Positions 13,042 to 17,135 of a stretch of 17,135 nucleotides of DNA are shown here, in pieces (the stretch's first letter is position 1; every line of letters starts with the position of its first letter). The notes under the pieces are model-generated. The model was not told the DNA's origin. It saw only the letters and a program-made list of their open reading frames with translations, and did no database searches. Where the stretch lies: positions 1 through 17,135 of the forward strand of contig JAHEMP010000018.1 in NCBI GenBank assembly GCA_024643585.1, in the 5' to 3' direction. The position numbers were made by a program, and so were the translations under genes. The DNA comes from Crocinitomicaceae bacterium. Its GTDB lineage: Bacteria > Bacteroidota > Bacteroidia > Flavobacteriales_D > Crocinitomicaceae.

Positions 13042-13653
13042 ATGAGATTATTTTGGATTCTGCTTCTATTTTTCGCCCCAACAATATGGTGTCAAGAGGA
13101 TTATGACGATGAGGACATTACCGCTTCGGATAAATTTAAGTTGGAAATAGGTGTTGACGGATATTTTAGCGCTAGCACCAATGGCGGAAATATGGGTGCT
13201 GGATTAAAAGTTGGATTTCGAAGCAATTCAGAAAGTCAAGTTATTGGCGGACCTTCCTTTCGAACCTTTCGTACTTGGAATAATGGTAATATAACGTCAA
13301 CTCCTTCTAGCTCTACTATTATTGGATTAGGAGCATGGTGCCACGTTCGACTTCAAAACGTTTTGTATTTGGGAGGAGAATTTGAAGCTTTAAAAGTCCC
13401 GGGCGGTTATTTCTACACTACTCCAGGGGCAACGCAACAATGGATACCCACACTCTTTTTAGGAGGTGGTTTTTCAAAAGCATTCAATGAAACATTTCGA
13501 TTAAACTTGGGCGTTTTTTATGATATAATCAATAATTTAAACAACCCATATCGAGCATCTTATCTGACTCAGAAAAAAGTGGGCCCGAATGGTCAACCCG
13601 GTGCACTAATCCCAATATTGTATAGAATCGAGTTGTTTATCAGCCTAAATTAA
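13042..13653 (+). CDS. Secreted outer-membrane-barrel-like protein of unknown function
   Basis: 203 residues. The signal peptide (M-R-L-F-W-I-L-L-L-F-F-A-P) probably ends near I-W-C-Q (16-18); the Cys there is not in a good lipobox. A short acidic stretch (E-D-Y-D-D-E-D) follows, then repeated amphipathic strands rich in Gly and aromatic residues (K-L-E-I-G-V-D-G-Y-F, I-I-G-L-G-A-W, L-Y-L-G-G-E-F, L-F-L-G-G-G-F). It ends in a strand finishing L-F-I-S-L-N. These features suggest an eight-strand outer-membrane barrel. No named family is recognised. Its last 9 bases overlap the end of the convergent S4-domain gene. It is divergent from folD, and the only good -7 box sits 4 bases before the ATG. 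Confidence 0.78.
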   Translation: MRLFWILLLFFAPTIWCQEDYDDEDITASDKFKLEIGVDGYFSASTNGGNMGAGLKVGFRSNSESQVIGGPSFRTFRTWNNGNITSTPSSSTIIGLGAWCHVRLQNVLYLGGEFEALKVPGGYFYTTPGATQQWIPTLFLGGGFSKAFNETFRLNLGVFYDIINNLNNPYRASYLTQKKVGPNGQPGALIPILYRIELFISLN

Positions 13654-13854
13654 TTGGATTTTCTGATCTCCGATTTCTATAAGATCTCCTGCGATTAATT
13701 TTGCTCTTTTTCGCATCTCGACCTCTCCATTTCGAATCACTTCTCCATCGCTGACTATGAATTTAGCATGTCCTCCAGTACTAGCTATACCCGTTGCTTT
13801 CAGTAACTGTATTAATTCAATGTATTCGCCTTCTATTTTAAAGTCAGTGCTCAT
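13645..13854 (-). CDS. Small S4-domain RNA-binding protein (YbcJ-like)
   Basis: 69 residues consisting of one S4-type RNA-binding domain: an N-terminal helix (Y-I-E-L-I-Q-L-L-K-A), the T-G-G-H-A-K turn (26-31), I-V-S-D-G-E-V (33-39), R-N-G-E-V-E-M-R-K-R-A-K-L (41-53) and a final D-L-I-E-I strand. The size and motifs match YbcJ/YlmH-like stand-alone S4 proteins, which are believed to bind structured RNA, perhaps rRNA. The ATG overlaps the meaB stop (ATGA, 4 bases), so translation is coupled to meaB. There is no clear reason for that pairing in function. The 3' end overlaps the convergent barrel-protein gene by 9 bases. Confidence 0.88.
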   Translation of the reverse strand: MSTDFKIEGEYIELIQLLKATGIASTGGHAKFIVSDGEVIRNGEVEMRKRAKLIAGDLIEIGDQKIQLI

Positions 13855-14891
13855 TTGTTTTTATCTTTTATCCAATTCGTGAACAATTTTTCTGCGGCTT
13901 CAAATGGAGAAATAGTCTTGGCCATAATTAAATCCTTAAATCGATCCATTTCTTCCTTTGCCTCTTTTTTGTCTAAGAAATGATGCAGAATGTTATCTAC
14001 GAGCGTTTCTTTGAACCAATGAATTTCTTGATTTTTTCTATTCTTTTCCAACCAACCGTTCACGGTGGTGTGATTTATAAAATTGTTAATTTCAGTCCAA
14101 ACAGAGGTAATATTCTCATTTTCTAAGGCGCTACATGTCATGGTTTTAGGGATCCATTCATTTGAATTTGGCGGAAACAAATGCAAAGCATTCTTGTATT
14201 CTTTTGCTGCCAAATTTGCCTTTTTTATATTCTCACCATCCGCTTTGTTTATAACGAGCAAATCGGCCAACTCCATAATTCCTCGTTTAATTCCCTGAAG
14301 TTCATCTCCAGCGCCAGCTAGCATGAGCAATAAGAAAAAATCGACCATAGAATGAACCAAAGTTTCACTTTGTCCAACACCTACAGTTTCAACGACAATA
14401 ATATCAAATCCTGCCGCTTCGCACAGTAATATGCATTCTCTGGTTTTTCTAGCAACGCCCCCTAAGCTTTTTCCAGAAGGCGTTGGACGGATAAAAGCAT
14501 TTTCAGCTTGACTAAGAACATTCATTCTGGTCTTATCGCCCAAAATGCTCCCACCTCCTTCTTGACTGGTAGGATCTATCGCCAAAACAGCAATCTTTTT
14601 ATCTTGGCTGATGACATGTTGTCCAAATGCTTCAATGAATGTGCTTTTTCCAACCCCAGGCACGCCTGTTATTCCAATTCGTATAGAGTTTCCTGAAAAT
14701 GGAAGACATAACCGGATTAGCTCTTTTGCCTTATCCTGATCACTAACCAACGAACTTTCCAATAAGGTTATAGCCAAACTCAAGGAACCTACATCCCCGT
14801 TTCGAATCCCTTCAAAAAGAATTTCAGGACGTTGTGATTCACGTCTTTCCTTCCTTTTTTTGACCCAATCAAGTTTTTGTGCATTCTTCAT
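13851..14891 (-). CDS. meaB: Methylmalonyl-CoA mutase-associated GTPase MeaB
   Basis: 346 residues. G1/Walker A G-V-P-G-V-G-K-S-T at 76-84; D107-P-T-S-x4-G-S-I-L-G-D-K-T-R-M (107-123), characteristic of the MeaB/ArgK group; G3-like E-T-V-G-V-G-Q-S-E at 168-176; G4 N-K-A-D at 215-218. The C-terminal helices match the family's dimerisation arm. MeaB is a chaperone that uses GTP to gate delivery of adenosylcobalamin to, and protect, methylmalonyl-CoA mutase, so a mutase should be encoded elsewhere in this genome. The mutase genes are not in the window. A TACTTTCG box (one mismatch) sits 5 bases before the ATG. The gene overlaps the small S4-domain gene by 4 bases. Cytoplasmic. Confidence 0.95.
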   Translation of the reverse strand: MKNAQKLDWVKKRKERRESQRPEILFEGIRNGDVGSLSLAITLLESSLVSDQDKAKELIRLCLPFSGNSIRIGITGVPGVGKSTFIEAFGQHVISQDKKIAVLAIDPTSQEGGGSILGDKTRMNVLSQAENAFIRPTPSGKSLGGVARKTRECILLCEAAGFDIIVVETVGVGQSETLVHSMVDFFLLLMLAGAGDELQGIKRGIMELADLLVINKADGENIKKANLAAKEYKNALHLFPPNSNEWIPKTMTCSALENENITSVWTEINNFINHTTVNGWLEKNRKNQEIHWFKETLVDNILHHFLDKKEAKEEMDRFKDLIMAKTISPFEAAEKLFTNWIKDKNK

Positions 14892-14896
14892 TGTCT

Positions 14897-14904
14897 CGAA
14901 AGTA
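14897..14904 (-). promoter_or_regulatory. Possible -7 box of meaB
   Basis: The minus strand reads TACTTTCG, one mismatch to TAnnTTTG, followed by 5 bases and the meaB ATG. It would give a leaderless mRNA if used. Confidence 0.28.
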
Positions 14905-14955
14905 GAGATTTTAACTCAAAATGACTGTTTGCGATACGAATATTCTTAAAAATCT

Positions 14956-14963
14956 TACTTTTG
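14956..14963 (+). promoter_or_regulatory. -7 box immediately upstream of the YfcE-type gene
   Basis: TACTTTTG is an exact TAnnTTTG match followed by 4 bases (TGGC) and the ATG at 14968. TTTG at 14928-14931, 24 bases upstream, is a possible though distant -33 element. Confidence 0.42.
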
Positions 14964-14967
14964 TGGC

Positions 14968-15465
14968 ATGACCAAAATCGGCTTGCTTTCGGATACACAC
15001 GGCTATTTGGATCCAAAAATTTATGAGCATTTTAAAGATGTTGATGAGATTTGGCACGCTGGTGATATTGGCAGTTTAGAAGTCATCGACGAGTTGAAAA
15101 AATTTAAACCACTGCGAATCATTTATGGAAATATAGATGAAACGGAGATTCGATCGGAAACAAAGGAAACTGAAATTTTCGAGGTCGAGAAAATGAAGGT
15201 TTTGATGACTCATATAGCTGGTAGACCAGGCAGATACGCCAAAGGAATACCGGAATTGCTTGAAAGAGAAAAACCTTCAATTTTTGTCTGTGGACATTCA
15301 CACATTCTTTTGGTTCAATTTGACAAACGATTGAATACCTTGTGGCTCAATCCTGGAGCATGTGGTATCAAAGGTTTCCATTCGATAAAGACCTTACTTC
15401 GATTTAGCCTTGACAAAGGTAAAGTCAGTCAAATGGAAGCAATAGAAATAGGAAAACGGGTATGA
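14968..15465 (+). CDS. YfcE/MJ0936-family metallophosphoesterase
   Basis: 165 residues, a single calcineurin-like phosphoesterase domain at the usual length. Metal ligands are in order: D9-T-H11 in L-L-S-D-T-H-G, D33 in H-A-G-D-I-G, N55 in Y-G-N-I-D (the family usually has G-N-C-D), H82 in M-T-H-I, and H110-S-H112 in C-G-H-S-H. These bind two divalent metals and hydrolyse phosphodiester bonds; characterised YfcE acts on artificial phosphodiesters and its natural substrate is unknown. The start must be at 14968 because the SDTHG motif follows after only 7 residues. It is divergent from meaB and is followed 28 bases later by porQ. Cytoplasmic. Confidence 0.93.
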   Translation: MTKIGLLSDTHGYLDPKIYEHFKDVDEIWHAGDIGSLEVIDELKKFKPLRIIYGNIDETEIRSETKETEIFEVEKMKVLMTHIAGRPGRYAKGIPELLEREKPSIFVCGHSHILLVQFDKRLNTLWLNPGACGIKGFHSIKTLLRFSLDKGKVSQMEAIEIGKRV

Positions 15466-15480
15466 ATATAATTTTTATAG

Positions 15481-15488
15481 TTTCTTTG
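15481..15488 (+). promoter_or_regulatory. Possible -7 box of porQ
   Basis: TTTCTTTG matches TAnnTTTG except for one base and ends 5 bases before ATG 15494 (14 bases before the second ATG at 15503). Confidence 0.22.
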
Positions 15489-15493
15489 CGTTT

Positions 15494-16537
15494 ATGGCAT
15501 TAATGAAAATAATACTTGGTTTAATAGTTTTGACACTATCTACCTCTTACTTCGCGCAGACAGGTGGTACGACTAGTTTTGCTATACTTAACTTGCCGTT
15601 TAATGCTCGTTCACTTGCATTAGGAACTGATTTTATTTCCGTTAAAGACCAAGATTTAAGTTTAGGCGTTGCCAACCCTTCCTTAATCAATTCCAAAATG
15701 AGCAAACGTGCCTCGACAAATCAAGCTTTGTTGCCTGCAGGTATGAATTATGGTATGATTAATTATGCTCGAGCTTTCAAAAACGACTTTGTCGGCGTCG
15801 CACATTTACGTTATGTTGACTATGGGAAATTTATAGCTAGAGATGCTGTTGGAAACGACAACGGTTCTTTTAAACCAATGGATTTTATCTTTGGCGCAAG
15901 TGTTTCTAGACCATTTTCTCCTCGATTGACAGTGGGAGCAACTTTGAATTTTATTTATTCTCAGTTAGAATCCTACTCCTCGCTCGGTGCATCAATTGAC
16001 ATGGCCGGTAACTATTACAACGAAGAAAAAGAATTTCTGGCAACTGTTGTTGTTAAAAATGCAGGCTACCAATTCAAAGGTTATACTGCAAAAAAACACG
16101 ATCCGCTTCCAGTAGAGTTACAAATGGCCGTTTCAAAAAAATTAAAACACGCTCCTTTCCGATTCTCACTGTTAGGGCATAATTTAAACCGCTGGGACTT
16201 AAGTTACAATGACCCAACCCTCAAACCTACAATCGACGCTTTAACCGGCGACACAATACCGGTTCCAAAAGCTGGATTTGTCGAAAAAGTAGGAAGACAT
16301 CTTACCTATCAACTGGAAATTTTGATTTCCAAAAACATGCATTTCCGTACAGCTTTCGACTATCAAAAAAGACAAGAAATGAAATTGATAGAAAAACCAG
16401 GAGCATCAGGATTTTCATTCGGCGTCGGCTTGTACTTTAAAAAATTCACCGTTGATTACGGTTTCGGCGTCGTCTCAAAAGCAGGATATCAACACATGAT
16501 CAGTTTGAGTACTGACCTTAGTGCTTGGCGCAAATAA
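15494..16537 (+). CDS. porQ: Type IX secretion system protein PorQ
   Basis: 347 residues from ATG 15494; a second in-frame ATG at 15503 gives the more typical signal peptide start M-K-I-I-L-G-L. Cleavage is likely after Y-F-A-Q near residue 22. The mature protein starts with T-G-G-T-T-S-F-A-I-L-N-L-P, followed by N-A-R-S-L-A-L-G-T and a long series of barrel strands with F/Y-rich ends. This is the PorQ/PorV-like outer-membrane barrel architecture (FadL-like fold). PorQ is a component of the T9SS attachment complex that, with PorU, PorV and PorZ, finishes and anchors secreted cargo at the cell surface of Bacteroidota. As in other Bacteroidota I recall, it sits directly upstream of cmk (28-base gap). 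No other T9SS gene is in the window. Confidence 0.9.
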   Translation: MALMKIILGLIVLTLSTSYFAQTGGTTSFAILNLPFNARSLALGTDFISVKDQDLSLGVANPSLINSKMSKRASTNQALLPAGMNYGMINYARAFKNDFVGVAHLRYVDYGKFIARDAVGNDNGSFKPMDFIFGASVSRPFSPRLTVGATLNFIYSQLESYSSLGASIDMAGNYYNEEKEFLATVVVKNAGYQFKGYTAKKHDPLPVELQMAVSKKLKHAPFRFSLLGHNLNRWDLSYNDPTLKPTIDALTGDTIPVPKAGFVEKVGRHLTYQLEILISKNMHFRTAFDYQKRQEMKLIEKPGASGFSFGVGLYFKKFTVDYGFGVVSKAGYQHMISLSTDLSAWRK

Positions 16538-16551
16538 TTGAAGAATTTCAT

Positions 16552-16559
16552 TAAATTCG
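16552..16559 (+). promoter_or_regulatory. Possible -7 box of cmk
   Basis: TAAATTCG has one mismatch to TAnnTTTG and ends 6 bases before the cmk ATG. TTG at 16525-16527 lies 24 bases upstream. cmk may equally be read through from porQ. Confidence 0.25.
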
Positions 16560-16565
16560 TGCCTA

Positions 16566-17135
16566 ATGAAAAGAGGCGCCCCTTCAAAAAAAATTACCGT
16601 TGCAATAGATGGACACTCGTCTTGCGGTAAAAGTACTCTAGCAAAGGAGTTAGCGAAACAATTATCGTATATCTACATCGACTCTGGAGCCATGTACCGA
16701 GGAGTTGCGTTGTACTGTTTAAGACACGATTGGGTTTCGACAGAACATCTTGATAAAGAAAAAATCATTGAACATCTGAAAGAAATCAATCTAACCTTCA
16801 AGTTTGACGAACAATTAGGTAAACCGGCCCTCTATTTAAACGATGAATACGTTGAAAATTTTATTCGCACCATGGAGGTTTCAAATGTTGTATCGCCAGT
16901 TGCAACGATTCGAGAGGTAAGAGAAAAGTTGGTAGAAGAGCAACGAAAAATGTCCAAAATGGGTGGTGTCATTATGGATGGTCGTGATATCGGTTCTGTC
17001 GTTTTTCCAAATGCCGAATTAAAGATATTTTTGACGGCAAGTCCAGAAGTTAGAGCCAAAAGAAGATATGAAGAACTAAAGGCTACGGATCCTGATGTAA
17101 ATATTGAAGAAATAAAAACTAATCTTCTAGAAAGA
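16566..17135 (+). CDS. cmk: Cytidylate kinase, first 190 residues (partial, runs off the right edge)
   Basis: The frame opens at ATG 16566 and stays open to the window end (exactly 190 codons; the family is about 225-230). P-loop G-H-S-S-C-G-K-S-T at 16-24, CMP-binding D-S-G-A-M-Y-R-G at 39-46, I-M-D-G-R-D-I-G-S-V-V-F-P (136-148), and the R-A-K-R-R-Y-E-E-L lid at 163-171. The enzyme phosphorylates CMP and dCMP with ATP for nucleotide pools and recycling. It has an 8-residue basic N-terminal extension before the first strand. The missing end would hold the final lid helix and the C-terminal helix. Cytoplasmic. Confidence 0.95.
   Translation, partial: MKRGAPSKKITVAIDGHSSCGKSTLAKELAKQLSYIYIDSGAMYRGVALYCLRHDWVSTEHLDKEKIIEHLKEINLTFKFDEQLGKPALYLNDEYVENFIRTMEVSNVVSPVATIREVREKLVEEQRKMSKMGGVIMDGRDIGSVVFPNAELKIFLTASPEVRAKRRYEELKATDPDVNIEEIKTNLLER

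Noticed and set aside
1..17135. Search for tRNA, rRNA, CRISPR arrays, insertion sequences and phage genes
   Set aside because: No cloverleaf, spaced identical repeats, transposase or integrase motifs, or terminal inverted repeats were seen by eye.

Overview
The window is a stretch of AT-rich chromosome from a member of the Bacteroidota, most likely a Flavobacteriales-type marine or freshwater bacterium. Four things point that way. There is a type IX secretion gene (porQ) directly upstream of cmk. The gene order is pyrR-pyrB-STAS-rnz. Most transcription units have a TAnnTTTG-type -7 box, the Bacteroidota promoter signature, and start codons lack Shine-Dalgarno sequences. Several secreted proteins have short signal peptides ending in F-A-Q or similar. 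I see no phage, transposon, CRISPR array, rRNA or tRNA. This is mostly conserved housekeeping sequence with a more lineage-specific middle section (about 6.6-10.5 kb). The longest gene-free gap is 278 bases (6586-6863); it is described as a repeat/hairpin region.

Layout. 1-426 (-) is the N-terminal half of an arginase-family enzyme, cut by the window edge. 543-1190 (+) is a secreted DUF4412/GLPGLI-like protein, followed by ftsK (1269-3743, +). A minus-strand block then runs pyrR (6585) > pyrB (6041) > STAS protein (5073) > RNase Z (4735), with overlapping or tightly spaced genes and a second good promoter in front of the STAS gene.

The middle section, all on the minus strand, holds an operon of an outer-membrane barrel protein, a GDPD-like lipoprotein and a SUI1/YciH-type translation factor (8501 > 6864). 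Upstream are a tiny Cys/Lys-rich protein (8557-8694), a two-gene operon of an SiaB-like HATPase-type protein and a secreted protein built of six 20-residue repeats (9830 > 8785), and a YkgJ-type cysteine-cluster protein (9963-10460).

The right part has a dihydrolipoamide-dehydrogenase-like flavoprotein that has lost both redox cysteines (10533-12023, +), folD (12029-12907, -), a secreted barrel protein (13042-13653, +), a meaB > S4-domain pair (14891 > 13645, -), a YfcE-type phosphoesterase (14968-15465, +), porQ (15494-16537, +) and the start of cmk (16566-17135, +, cut by the edge).

Functional links: pyrR/pyrB and cmk serve pyrimidine metabolism; folD serves one-carbon metabolism; meaB implies a methylmalonyl-CoA mutase elsewhere; porQ implies a complete type IX secretion system elsewhere. 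The most unusual items are the Cys-less flavoprotein, the unlisted 45-residue Cys-rich protein, the HATPase/repeat-protein operon, and a recurring arrangement in which the -7 promoter box lies only 4-6 bases before the start codon, suggesting leaderless mRNAs.
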